The notes under the pieces are model-generated. The model did not search any database and was not told the DNA's origin. It saw only the letters and a list, made by a program, of their open reading frames with translations. The position numbers and the translations under genes are program-made. Source: Longimicrobiaceae bacterium (GTDB lineage: Bacteria; Gemmatimonadota; Gemmatimonadetes; Longimicrobiales; Longimicrobiaceae). Taken from it: DNA of 64,000 bases. Of the stretch, positions 41,097-50,809 are shown piece after piece. The stretch spans positions 48,001-112,000 of the forward strand of contig JAUJOM010000001.1 in NCBI GenBank assembly GCA_030447645.1, written 5' to 3'. The first letter of the stretch is position 1; each line of letters opens with the position of its first letter.

Positions 41097-42965
41097 CTAC
41101 GCAGGAACCGTACGCACCGGGCGAGGTCCCCTCCTGCGGGTGTGCGCCAGCACGGTCTTTGCCAGTGCGGGTCCAAACCCGGGCAGTGCGGCGATCTCTT
41201 GCTCTGACGCGTTGCCGATGGCGCGCACCGAGCCAAAGCACTCAAGCAAAAGCCGCTGGCGCGCGGCGCCGACGCCGGGGATTTCGCCGAGTTCGGAGCG
41301 AACCGTACGTTTCGAGCGAAGCTGACGGTTGTACGTCACGGCGAACCGATGGGCCTCATCGCGCAACCGCTGGAGCAGGCGCAGCGCGGGCGAGCGTCGC
41401 GAAAGCCGTACCGGCTCGAAGCGGCTCGGCACGAAGATCTCCTCATCCCGCTTAGCCAGACTTGCAACCGGCTGCTGCCCCAGATCAAGCAACTCCAGCG
41501 CCTTGCGGGCAGCGCCAAGCTGCCCTTTTCCACCGTCGATCAGCACCAGATCAGGCAAAAGCTGATCTTCCTGGAGGCGCCGGGAAAAGTAGCGGTGTAC
41601 GACCTCATGCATCGACCGAAAGTCGTCATTGCCCCACTCACCCTGGATCCGAAACTTTCGGTATTCAGACTTGTCCGGCTCCCCATTCTTGAAAAACACA
41701 GCCGATGCGACTGTCTCGCTCCCCTGCGTATGCGAAACGTCGAAACACACCATCAGGCGGGGAACGGCGGCAAGCTCAAGCACCTCCTGAAGCTCGTACA
41801 GCGCGTCCGGGGCACGGGCCTCGGCGGCGCTGCCGATGAGCTTCCACTCCTCAAGCAGGTGGCGAGCGTTCCGCCCGGCGAGCTGCACAAGGTTGACCTT
41901 TTCGCCACGGCGGGGCACCTGCGTTCGTACGGTGACTCCGGTGCGTTCGCGGAGCAACGATTCAAGAGTCGCCCGGTCCTCAAACTCACCGGGAAAAAAT
42001 ATCTCATCGGGCATGTCATGTTCTTCACCGGCCGCGCGGAGCGCGTAGAGGCGAGTCGCGAACGCCCCCAGTACCGCGGCGTCACTCTCTCCTTCCAGGT
42101 TGGAAAGGAACTGCGCCTCACGTCCCAGCATCTTTCCTTCTCGGATCCGCAACACGATCCCGCAGCCGACGCTACCATCGCGGGCCACACCAACGATGTC
42201 CCGATCGCTCCCGTCAGGGTCGACGATCTTTTGTCGACTCTCGAGACGCTCCAGCTGGCTGATCGCATCCCGCAGCTCCGCCGCGCGCTCGAAGTCGAGT
42301 GCGGCAGCGGCAGCCTCCATCTGCTCCTGGAGACGAGCCGCCGCGCGGCGGGTATGTCCGCCCAAAATGTCCAGGATTTCGTCCACCATTTCCCGGTACT
42401 CTGATTCCTGCTGTAATGCTACACAAGGAGCGCGACACCGGCCGATGTGGTAGTCGAGGCATGGCCGCGCTGGTACCTCGCGCGGCAGGTCGTAGTGGCA
42501 CGAGCGAATCGTGTAAAGCTTCTTGACCAGCTCGAGGGCCTGGCGCATGCGTCGCACGTCGGTGTACGGCCCGAAGTAGCGCGCTCCGTCGTGATCGAGC
42601 CGCCGTGTGACGTAAACCCGCGGAAACGCCTCGTGAATGGTGACCTTGATGTACGGATAGGTCTTGTCGTCCTTGAGGTTGATGTTGAACCGTGGCCGAT
42701 GCTCCTTGATCAAGTTGTTCTCGAGGATCAGCGCCTCGGCTTCGCTGTCCACGACAATCGTTTCCAGGTCAGCAGCCCTGCGGACGAGCTCCCGCGTCTT
42801 GGGAGCGTGTGATGCGGACGCGACAAAATATGAGCGTACCCGTGACCGGAGTGATTTCGCCTTGCCCACGTACAAGATTGCTCCGTCGACATCCTTCATC
42901 AGGTAAACACCCGACCGAGCCGGCAGATGACGGAGTTTGTCCTTTATCAGGCTTAGTTCACTCAC
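41097..42965 (-). CDS. uvrC: UvrABC system protein C
   Basis: 622-residue excision nuclease subunit. The N-terminal GIY-YIG nuclease (SGVYLMKDVDGAILYVGKAK) makes the 3' incision. A UVR motif ([15 protein letters not shown]) binds UvrB. The RNase-H-like domain makes the 5' incision (FDVSHTQGSETVAS with catalytic Asp, VLIDGGKGQL). Two helix-hairpin-helix motifs close the protein (IPGVGAARQRLL, LPGFGPALAKTVL). No frameshift over 1.9 kb, in contrast to murJ upstream. Confidence 0.96.
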   Translation of the reverse strand: MSELSLIKDKLRHLPARSGVYLMKDVDGAILYVGKAKSLRSRVRSYFVASASHAPKTRELVRRAADLETIVVDSEAEALILENNLIKEHRPRFNINLKDDKTYPYIKVTIHEAFPRVYVTRRLDHDGARYFGPYTDVRRMRQALELVKKLYTIRSCHYDLPREVPARPCLDYHIGRCRAPCVALQQESEYREMVDEILDILGGHTRRAAARLQEQMEAAAAALDFERAAELRDAISQLERLESRQKIVDPDGSDRDIVGVARDGSVGCGIVLRIREGKMLGREAQFLSNLEGESDAAVLGAFATRLYALRAAGEEHDMPDEIFFPGEFEDRATLESLLRERTGVTVRTQVPRRGEKVNLVQLAGRNARHLLEEWKLIGSAAEARAPDALYELQEVLELAAVPRLMVCFDVSHTQGSETVASAVFFKNGEPDKSEYRKFRIQGEWGNDDFRSMHEVVHRYFSRRLQEDQLLPDLVLIDGGKGQLGAARKALELLDLGQQPVASLAKRDEEIFVPSRFEPVRLSRRSPALRLLQRLRDEAHRFAVTYNRQLRSKRTVRSELGEIPGVGAARQRLLLECFGSVRAIGNASEQEIAALPGFGPALAKTVLAHTRRRGPRPVRTVPA

Positions 42966-43034
42966 GGCGGCAGCAACTGGAAGTGCGTGTGAAATACAAG
43001 TTTATTACCCCCGGGCCGATTGCAGTTCCGCTAG

Positions 43035-44724
43035 TCACGCCCGGCCGGCAAGCCGCCGAATACGTTGCGCGAACAAAATGTAGGCGTACCCCGAATACGG
43101 GCGCCGGCGCATCCTTCAAGACACCCGCCTGCTCGATCCCGAGTGCCACACTCAAACCAAGGTAAACGGTACCGAATGCCGCCCCGATAAGTGCAGCGTC
43201 CACCACCGGGTGCACGCTGCCTAACAGCATGCGTGTTCCCCACCCTGCAGCCGCTCCAGCGAAAGCCGCGATGAGCATGCGGCTCCACGACCCCGGCTCC
43301 GGGCCCCACGGGTCCGATCCGGCTGTTCAGCTCGCGACGCAGCAGCGCCCACTCTAGCCAGGCCCCCGCGCCTGCTCCCAGCGCCAGCCCGACAGCACCC
43401 AGGGACCGCGTCCCGATCCGGAGATCCTCGCCCAAACCCGGACCGAAGGTGAAGCCGAACACGCGCACGGGCTCGAACTGCGTCATCAGTATGAAGCCGA
43501 AGAGCGCGGAGGTCGCCACCCTGATTGCTGCGATACGGGCCGGCGTGCGTGTATCTCGGAGAGGAAAAAAGCAGACGAAAACAATCGCGTGCTGGTTGAG
43601 GCAATGAGCCCAAGCGCATACCCTGCAAGAGTCAGGTATACCAGCCGCGTGTCGTCGGGACCGAACTCTCCGGTCTGATACAGCGCCGCCACCCCACGTC
43701 ACCCAGCAGCAGGAAGGCCACGAACGTGGGCACCACGAAAGAAGGCCACACGTCGAAGTGCCGACTGTGTGCGCTCGCGCAATATATCCATGCCTCCGGA
43801 GCGGCGCCGCGCCAGCTCCGGGAGTTCCGCCGCCGCGATCGACATCCCAAACAGGCTCACCGGGAGCACGTAAATGGTTTGCGCGTAGCCGATTGCTGCC
43901 ACAGCACCAACGGCAAGCAGGCTGGCCAGCACCATGTCCAGCCATCCGCTGAGCTGAACTACCCCGCGCCCCAAAATCGCGGGTCCGGCATTCTTAACTG
44001 CTTCCTCGACGGGCGCGAGGCCCCTCCCCACGAGAATCGAAGACTGCGCTCCAGGCGCAGCACCCACGGTAGCTGAATCAGGAACTGAAGTGCGCCCCCT
44101 ATGAGCGCACCCCAGGCAAGCGCCACCACCAGCCGGGCAGGATCGAACTGTCCGCCGAATACGAGCAGCGTCGTGATCATGGCGCCGTTCCACAGCACCG
44201 GCGCAAAGTACGGGATGAAAAAGCGACGGTGGCTGTTGAGAATGCCCAGGGACCAGGCGGAAAGCACAAGCACCCCAGTCATCGGGAATAGAATGCGGGA
44301 GACTACCACCGTCAGAGCGCGCCGCTCTCCGGTGAAGCCGGGGAGAAAGAAGGAAACCAGCGGCTCCGCGAGCAAGACACCGAAGAGCGCAAGTGCACCC
44401 GCCACCGCAAGCAGCAGCGCGAAGATGGCACCGGCTACCTTGCCAGCATCTTCCTCCCTGCCCTGCTCCAGCAGCTCCGCATATACCGGGATAAAAGACG
44501 CTGAGCGTGCCCTCGCCGAGCAGGTTCTGCAGCATGTTCGGCATGCGAAGCCCGGCGCGGAATACGTCAGCATACAGCGATGTGCCGAAGAACTGCGCGA
44601 ACACGCGCTCGCGCACCAGGCCGGAGATGCGGCTCAGGAAGATCCCGCCCGCCACCATGCTCGAGGCGCGGCTGCCACCCGCTTGCGCATCCGCGGCGGG
44701 TTTGGCTTCTGTCACAGCAGACAT
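43035..44724 (-). CDS. murJ: Lipid II flippase MurJ, interrupted by several frameshifts
   Basis: MurJ/MviN, the multi-helix flippase for lipid II. Starts GGIFLSRISGLVRERVFAQFFG, the family N-terminus, followed by FRAGLRMPNMLQNLLGEGTL. It then continues in other frames through AILFAL-like helices, VLNSHRRFF-type loop (GILNSHRRFFIPYFAPVLWN), GYAQTIYVLPVSLFGMSIA, DTRTPARIAAIRV and ends YAYILFAQRIRRLAGRA. About six frame changes are needed. Helices are conserved through each junction with no large loss, so sequence errors are the simpler explanation, but a pseudogene with another murJ elsewhere is possible. Confidence 0.78.
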
Positions 44725-44777
44725 TCACAGTGTGCGGGTGTGACGCGTTCCGGACGTACTCAGCACGAACGCAACCC

Positions 44778-46372
44778 CTAGGCCAGCCTATGATCCAGAG
44801 CATCGCGCATCGCCGCAACGGTTCCCCGGAGCAGCTCCGGACCATATGCGGCGAGAAAGGGAAAACGTTCAAAACCCGCTCCTGTGGAGCGCGCGCCGCG
44901 GACGGGCATCGCACGCGCGCGCGCGATCTCTTCCAGCTGTGACGATGCACGTTCCTTTGTGTGGCGCAGAATCTGGTGTTCGACTTCCGCGACGTTGCTC
45001 AGCGCACGATTCCGAAGAGCGCCAACGGAACGCTCTAGCGCCGCGTCCGCTTCAGGGACGCTCTCGAGGAGCGCGCGATGCCCATCTACAACCGAGAAGC
45101 GCAACGCCTCGAGTGCGTCCATGGTTGCGGGCGCGACGGATCTGCGTGCAATTCGCGTGCTGAGCTCGCCTTCGGGTGTGCTCAGATCAGCGACTTCAAG
45201 ACCGAGTTTCGCCAGGTTGGCGCGTATGTCCGCCGGGAGGAAGAGAACGGACGGGCGCGGGAACACGACGGGCGGTGCTGCACCGAAACAGCCGAAGATC
45301 ACTGATCTGCGCCAGATAGCTGATCTCGCCCGGGCCGCCGACGTAAGCCACGACCGGGAACACAAAACTTTCCACAATCGGCCGAAGAAAAACGTTTGGA
45401 CTGAGCTGCCGCGGATCTTCCTGGAGTAGACTGCTGATCTGCAGGGTCTCTACGTGCTGTCGGGACACGCGCGTCCGCCAACCGCCGGGAGATCGGTGCA
45501 AGCGCTCACGTCCGGCGTCGGTGTGCAGAAATACGTTTGCGGCGCCTGGCACGAGATTTACTTGCGTGTGGTATCCACTTCTTCAGGCGCAATGAGGTGC
45601 GCTGAAGCACAGCCTCGTGCTCGCCGCGCCCACCAGCCCGTGAATCACCGGAGCGGATGTGCGCTTCAGTACGGGATCAGCGGCATCCGTCGTTAGCAGG
45701 TCGAACTGCGCAAAGATTCGTTCGACAGTCTCCCGGAACGCGCTGGCCACGCTCCGACCGGGCTGATAGGCACTGCGAAGCAGACGTAGATACTCATCTG
45801 CATGTGGCTGGGAATGCAGCGTTTGCCGCGCATCACTGAGTACCTGTCCAATGTCCGGCCTGATCAGGCGGTCACTCATCGGCAAGGCTCGTGGGTCGCC
45901 GAAAGGCAGCTCCAGGCGGCGCAGCCGTCCGCCACCATCGATCATCCACGCTTGATTGACCTCGGCCCAGTCGTGGTCCTCGGAGGCTGACCAAAAACTG
46001 GAAGAACAATCATCTCGAGGGCCTTTTCCAGCACGTCGGCGAGCGTGATCGCGCCGAGAATCTTGTGGACGGTGTACAGCGGGCCCGTGAAAAGCCCGTC
46101 TGCTGTCCAGTGGTGACAACCGCTCCACCCTTTTCGGCGAACTGCGCAAGCCGCTCGGCCGCATGGGGCGACGAGGGGCGCAGGGCCGCGGCCGCAGCCT
46201 CGCGCTCGCTGCGTCCGAAGAGTTCTCAGCTCAGCTATGCGCGCTTGGTACGTGGCAAGAGAAAAGGGATCGCCGCGAAAGAACTGCACCGCCGGAGCTT
46301 GCCTGCGATGTAATCTCGCACCAGCCTGGGACCTGCAAGCGGAGAAAGCTTTATCTCGAGCTGTGTCGTCAG
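44778..46372 (-). CDS. bshC: Putative bacillithiol synthase BshC (cysteine-adding enzyme), frameshifted
   Basis: BshC adds cysteine to GlcN-malate in bacillithiol synthesis. The pieces, in order, are YIAGKLRRCSSF, SLATYQARIAEL, GGAVVTTGQQTGF, GPLYTVHKILGAITLADVL, the diagnostic FWSASEDHDWAEVN, VAYVGGPGEISYLAQ and PRPSVLFLPADI, to the end of a ~530-residue protein. At least four frame changes occur; the two I could place sit in short T runs (about 46279 and 46091). The start appears to be CTG 46372, overlapping the upstream methyltransferase stop (CTGA), since conserved residues begin directly after it. bshA and bshB are not in the window. Confidence 0.8.
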
Positions 46373-47103
46373 CTGGCCCTCGCGAGAACGATGAACCGTG
46401 ATGATTCGGGAGTCGCGGGCGTACCATCATAGTCCCCGAAGGTGTGCACGGCGTTCAGGCCATAAGTCCCCAGCAGCGAGAGTAGCTCCTCACTCCCATA
46501 CAGCCGAACTCGTTCGTGAAAAACCTGAAACGAGCCGTTCGCCTGCGGAATCTTGATGGTTTTTTCCACGTACCGATCTCCCCCCACCAGAGCCCGCCGC
46601 TCGACAACCGGCCGGCTCATTGCCGCGGCATTCTCACCCTCCTCAAGAATGCTATCCCGCACCCGCTGGGCGTTGAGATAGTCAAGCGCGAACCATGCCC
46701 CCGCACGAAGCACCCGCCGCACCTCGCCGAGGGTCGCGGCGTCATCGCGCGGGTCCTCGAAATATCCGAAGGAGGTGAAAAAGCTGGTAACCAGATCGAA
46801 GTGCGCCGTAGCAAAGGGTACAAAGCGCATGTCGGCCCGCACGACCGGAAGCCCGGCAGCTCGCGCCCGCCCTAGGAGCGGCATGGAAAGGTCGAGGCCG
46901 GAGGCGGTACATCCGCGTAGCTGTAGCTCGGCCAGGTGTCGCCCTGCCCCGCAGGCGAGGTCCAGAACGAGACCGCTGTCCGGTAACTCCACATGCGCCG
47001 CCACGAGCGCAACAGCACGGCGCGCCTCTTCGGCATCACGGTGCGGGTAGAGCTGGAGATACTGGTCTCCGAACCACCGGGTGTACCAGTCGGCTCGGCT
47101 CAC
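46369..47103 (-). CDS. Class I SAM-dependent methyltransferase
   Basis: 244 residues from GTG 47103, which overlaps the rlmH stop (GTGA). WYTRWFGDQYLQLYPHRD precedes motif I LVLDLACGAGRHLAEL, the acidic loop GLDLSMPLL, and FDLVTSFFTSFGYFEDP. This resembles the uncharacterised methyltransferases often found beside RlmH or bacillithiol genes. The substrate is unknown. The long open frame upstream of 47103 overlaps rlmH and is not conserved. Confidence 0.82.
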   Translation of the reverse strand: MSRADWYTRWFGDQYLQLYPHRDAEEARRAVALVAAHVELPDSGLVLDLACGAGRHLAELQLRGCTASGLDLSMPLLGRARAAGLPVVRADMRFVPFATAHFDLVTSFFTSFGYFEDPRDDAATLGEVRRVLRAGAWFALDYLNAQRVRDSILEEGENAAAMSRPVVERRALVGGDRYVEKTIKIPQANGSFQVFHERVRLYGSEELLSLLGTYGLNAVHTFGDYDGTPATPESSRFIVLARAS

Positions 47104-47582
47104 TCGAGCGCTCCTTTGTGATACGGCTCTCCGCGCATGATCGTGCCAGCGCGGTAAAGCTGCTCCGTCACGGCAAGTCTCGCCAGTTCGTGAGGAAGTG
47201 TGCACGCGGAAAGGGAAACGCGGTGGGCTGCGCGTTCGATGACGCTTTCGGCGAGCCCGAATGCCCCGCCGATCAGGAACGCGACACCTGCGCCAGCCTG
47301 CAGAACCGGATCGGCGAGGTACCTGGCGAACTGTCCGGAAGACCACATCCTCCCGCCCCGGTGCAGCGCTACAAGCTGAACAGCACCGCCGGCCCGCGCG
47401 AGCAGGCGTTCTCCCTCCTCGTTCTTGACGCGCGGCACGTCCGCCGGCCCACGGCAGGTTTCCTCCCGCACTTCCATACCTGTGAAGGCGAAGTAGCGAC
47501 GGGCGCGTTTTTCGTAGTCGTCGATCGCATCGGCCATGGGACCGCGCACTCTACCCACCGCAACAATCCGGACCTTGGTCAC
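47100..47582 (-). CDS. rlmH: 23S rRNA pseudouridine-1915 N3-methyltransferase
   Basis: A 160-residue SPOUT-class enzyme that methylates pseudouridine 1915 in helix 69 of 23S rRNA. It starts KVRIVAVGRVRGP, has FLIGGAFGLAESV (the SAM knot) and the terminal YRAGTIMRGEPYHKG motif. GTG start overlapping nadB. Confidence 0.94.
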   Translation of the reverse strand: MTKVRIVAVGRVRGPMADAIDDYEKRARRYFAFTGMEVREETCRGPADVPRVKNEEGERLLARAGGAVQLVALHRGGRMWSSGQFARYLADPVLQAGAGVAFLIGGAFGLAESVIERAAHRVSLSACTLPHELARLAVTEQLYRAGTIMRGEPYHKGALE

Positions 47583-49126
47583 TGAACGATCACCGTATCC
47601 CGAAGGAATCCCTCGTTGTCACGCCGTGGATGGTCCTGGTTGAAGTGCAGCCCGCGACTCTCCACCCGGGCACGCGCGCAGCGTACGATCAAAGACGCCG
47701 CCAGCACCAGGTTGCGAAGCTCCGCCTCCTCCTGTGTTAGTCCCGCATCGCCACTGACAGCCACAAGGTCGTTCAAGCGAGCCTCAGCCGCAGCCAGATC
47801 AGCATCGTTCCGGACAATGCCAACATCGCGCCACATCATATCCCGGACCTCATCTCGGATCGAGATCAATGTCCGGGCCGAACTCGTTTCCTCGGGGATA
47901 GGGCCAGGCTCCTCATCCACTGAGGGCGCTGGCCGACACAGCTCCTCCCGGACCCGTACAGCGGCACGGTGAGCGAACACGATAGCCTCCAGAAGCGAGT
48001 TGGAGGCCAGCCTGTTCGCGCCGTGAACCCCTGTACAGGCAGTTTCGCCAGCGGCGAATAGTGCCGGCAGTGTTGTTTGCCCCCGGGTATCGGTCAAGAC
48101 GCCCCCACAGGCGTAATGGGCCGCCGGGACCACCGGCAATGGCTCGGAAAGCATGTCGATGCCACGCGCGGCGGTTTCTCTCAAGATGTTCGGAAAACGG
48201 CTACGCACCTCCGTGGGTGAGATACTCGTACAGTCGAGAAGCACGTGAGATGATCCGGATTGCTTCATCTCCTGGTCTATTGCCCGCGCTACAATGTCGC
48301 GTGGTGCCAATGAGCCGAGCGCATGGAGATGCTCCATAAGTGGCTGGCCATTCGCACGGAGAAGCGTTCCGCCTTCGCCCCTCACCGCTTCCGAAATGAG
48401 CAGCGTAGTATCTCCGTCAGCAGGGTACAACGCCGTGGGATGGAACTGCATGAACTCCAGGTTGGCGATATGCGGGCCCGCGCGGTATGCCATCGCGATG
48501 CCGTCGCCCGTCGCAACCGGCGGGTTGGTGGTATGGCGATATACCTGGCCACACCCGCCGGTCGCCAGGAGCACGGCCCTCGCATGGATAAGATAACTCT
48601 CGCCCGTGGCCGGCAGCACGACTGCACCACAGCAGCGACTTTCCTTTCCCACCCCGACAGTGACGAGATCTAGCGCCGCATGGTCTTCGTAGACTGCGAT
48701 GTTTGGTGATGCGGCCGCCGCGGCGAGAAGCGCTCTCTCAATCTCCCGGCCAGTAAGGTCGTCCGCCCGAACGATTCGCCGACGTGAATGCCCGCCTTCC
48801 CTGCCGAGTGATAGCGCCTCGGCGTTGCGCGTGAAGCGAGCCCCCCAGTCGATCAGCTCCCGAACCCGTTCCGGTCCTTCCTGTACGAGCACACGCACCA
48901 CATCGCTGTGACACAACCCTGCACCAGCAGCCAGGGTATCCTGGAAGTGGAGTGCGAAGGAATCATCCCGGCCGAATACCGCTGCAATCCCACCTTGGGC
49001 ATAGTTCGTACTGCTGTCGACCCGGCCCTTCTTGGTGATGATTGCCACCGATGCAAACCGCGCGATCTTGAGGCTGAACACGAGCCCCGCGATCCCGCTG
49101 CCGATGACCAGCACGTCCGCTTTCAC
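47579..49126 (-). CDS. nadB: L-aspartate oxidase
   Basis: A 515-residue flavoenzyme making iminoaspartate for NAD synthesis. FAD-binding VLVIGSGIAGLVFSLK at the N-terminus, STNYAQGGIAAV, the substrate-binding PTALYPADGDTTLLISEAVRG and AGETACTGVHGANRLASNSLLE are all present. The C-terminal helical domain is complete. GTG start overlapping lpxK. nadA and nadC are not here. Confidence 0.95.
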   Translation of the reverse strand: MKADVLVIGSGIAGLVFSLKIARFASVAIITKKGRVDSSTNYAQGGIAAVFGRDDSFALHFQDTLAAGAGLCHSDVVRVLVQEGPERVRELIDWGARFTRNAEALSLGREGGHSRRRIVRADDLTGREIERALLAAAAASPNIAVYEDHAALDLVTVGVGKESRCCGAVVLPATGESYLIHARAVLLATGGCGQVYRHTTNPPVATGDGIAMAYRAGPHIANLEFMQFHPTALYPADGDTTLLISEAVRGEGGTLLRANGQPLMEHLHALGSLAPRDIVARAIDQEMKQSGSSHVLLDCTSISPTEVRSRFPNILRETAARGIDMLSEPLPVVPAAHYACGGVLTDTRGQTTLPALFAAGETACTGVHGANRLASNSLLEAIVFAHRAAVRVREELCRPAPSVDEEPGPIPEETSSARTLISIRDEVRDMMWRDVGIVRNDADLAAAEARLNDLVAVSGDAGLTQEEAELRNLVLAASLIVRCARARVESRGLHFNQDHPRRDNEGFLRDTVIVQ

Positions 49127-50175
49127 GAGAGAGATCCCCCGAACACGCGACGAACCGCAGCGTCGAGCTGCTTGGCGCCGGAGGTGATCTCAACGCGCTG
49201 GTGGAGCACGAAGGCCCGCTCACTGCCGGGCAAAAGCGGGCGCAGCTTCACGGCTTCCTTCCGTGTCATAATAATGGGCCGGCCCGCAGCGCGTGACCGT
49301 AGCTGGTCAGCATCCACAGGCCGGAATGGGTAATGATCCGGGAAGGCGACCAACTCCGCCGATGCGGCGATCTCGTGCAGGTGCGCCGCAAAGGGGCGCG
49401 GATCGGCAAGGCTCGCGACCCCGAGAACGCTGCTGCCCTGGAGCAACGGTTCGGCCGTCTGGTGCTCGCCGTGCAGCGGTACGAGCGCGCCCGGCGTGAT
49501 TGCGCATTGCACCACTAACCCGGAGGGCGCGGCTCTGCGGATCTCTGCCGAGACGGCGCGGGAATCCTGCACCGCCTTCCGGACGACAACCACGACGTCA
49601 GCGCGGCCCAGGGCACGCGTACTTTCCCGCCATGGCCCCCGGGGAAGGAGCCGCCGTCGTGACGTCCATGCGTCAGCGGCGATCAGCACCATGTTCAGGT
49701 CACGCCTTAATGCACGGTGCTGAAATCCGTCATCCAATATCGCAATGTCGCGGCCCGCCGCTGCGACGTCACCTACTGTCGCCACGCGGTTGGGCCCGGT
49801 GAAGACAGGCACCATCGGGTTCAACTCGCGGTGGAGTAAGACTTCGTCGTCCCCATAGCCCCGGAGCACAACCGCCGGTGCCCTGCCCCACTGCACGATG
49901 CGACCAGCCAGCCACGCCGTAAAGGGCGTTTTACCGCTCCCGCCCACGGCCAGGTTGCCGACGCTGATCACAGGAACGGTCGCTTGCGCGGCATCCAGCC
50001 AGCCCTCGTCGTACGCTCGATTACGGACCTCAGTTGCCACTTGGTACGCCCACTCGGCAGGCGCCAGTGCCAGGTCGGCCAAGCTGCCCAGCGCCCCGCC
50101 CTCCCCTGCCCACCACCGGCGGAGCCAGGAGTGCACCCGAACCGAGTGCCTTCGGGGATCAGGCAGCGTCCGCAA
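49123..50175 (-). CDS. lpxK: Tetraacyldisaccharide 4'-kinase
   Basis: A 350-residue LpxK, the membrane-associated kinase adding the 4'-phosphate to lipid A precursor. Walker A is GNLAVGGSGKTP; AILDDGFQHRAL follows, the segment holding the catalytic Asp-His pair. The frame starts at TTG 50175, overlapping the acyltransferase by 17 bases; GTG 50136 (VHSWLRRWW) is a good alternative giving 337 residues. Confidence 0.93.
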   Translation of the reverse strand: MRTLPDPRRHSVRVHSWLRRWWAGEGGALGSLADLALAPAEWAYQVATEVRNRAYDEGWLDAAQATVPVISVGNLAVGGSGKTPFTAWLAGRIVQWGRAPAVVLRGYGDDEVLLHRELNPMVPVFTGPNRVATVGDVAAAGRDIAILDDGFQHRALRRDLNMVLIAADAWTSRRRLLPRGPWRESTRALGRADVVVVVRKAVQDSRAVSAEIRRAAPSGLVVQCAITPGALVPLHGEHQTAEPLLQGSSVLGVASLADPRPFAAHLHEIAASAELVAFPDHYPFRPVDADQLRSRAAGRPIIMTRKEAVKLRPLLPGSERAFVLHQRVEITSGAKQLDAAVRRVFGGSLS

Positions 50176-50809
50176 TCCGCATTACCGCGGCGAGCCGTGC
50201 TTCGAGATCCGCCGAATAGCTGCCGAGCGCAGCCGCGTCGGCGTCCCGAGGAATTCGGAGCGGTTCTCCGTGCACAATGCGCAGCCGCGCGAAGGGCCTT
50301 GGCACGAGGAATCGATCCCATCCGCCGAACCACCAGGCCCGGTCCGCGCCACCGGCGCCCGGAATAATCGGAGCACCCGAAAGCTGGGCGAGGAGCAAGG
50401 GGCCGGGTTTCATCTGCTCGCGCGGCCCCCGTGGCCCATCCGGCGTAATCGCCAGCGAACGCCCCGCACGCAGATGACGGAGCAGCTGCCGGAAGGCAGG
50501 CGAGCCCCCGCGCGTGCTGGAGCCACGCACCACCTGGAAACCCCATCGCTCCACGATCCGGGCGATGTAGCCACCGTCGCGGTGCTGACTGACCAACGTG
50601 GCGATTCCCTCCCGCCGGTGTGCATATGTACATGGAAGTAGCCGTCCATGCCACAGCACAAAGATGACCGGCCTTCGGGCGCGATAAAAAGGAAGGTAGT
50701 GCTCTTCCCCGAGTATGTGATAGCGGCAGGTCCCGAGCAGACCAGCAAGCACAGCTCCGCCGATCGCGCTGACCAGTGGGCTCCCGCCTTTCGTGGAATG
50801 ACTCGTCAA
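50159..50809 (-). CDS. DUF374 lysophospholipid acyltransferase-like protein
   Basis: 216 residues. VIFVLWHGRLLPC contains the acyltransferase histidine (a variant of HX4D), then VSQHRDGGYIARI, GFQVVRGSSTRGGSPAFRQL and AITPDGPRGP, the hallmark of PF04028. In many diderms this gene sits with lpxB or waaA and is proposed to act on LPS precursors; no lpxL or lpxM is nearby, so it may add secondary acyl chains. TTG start overlapping lpxB as TTGA. Confidence 0.88.
   Translation of the reverse strand: MTSHSTKGGSPLVSAIGGAVLAGLLGTCRYHILGEEHYLPFYRARRPVIFVLWHGRLLPCTYAHRREGIATLVSQHRDGGYIARIVERWGFQVVRGSSTRGGSPAFRQLLRHLRAGRSLAITPDGPRGPREQMKPGPLLLAQLSGAPIIPGAGGADRAWWFGGWDRFLVPRPFARLRIVHGEPLRIPRDADAAALGSYSADLEARLAAVMRIADAA

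Noticed and set aside
41349..42404. 351-codon plus-strand frame opposite uvrC
   Set aside because: uvrC on the minus strand has every domain intact. The antisense product shows no recognisable family or start signal.
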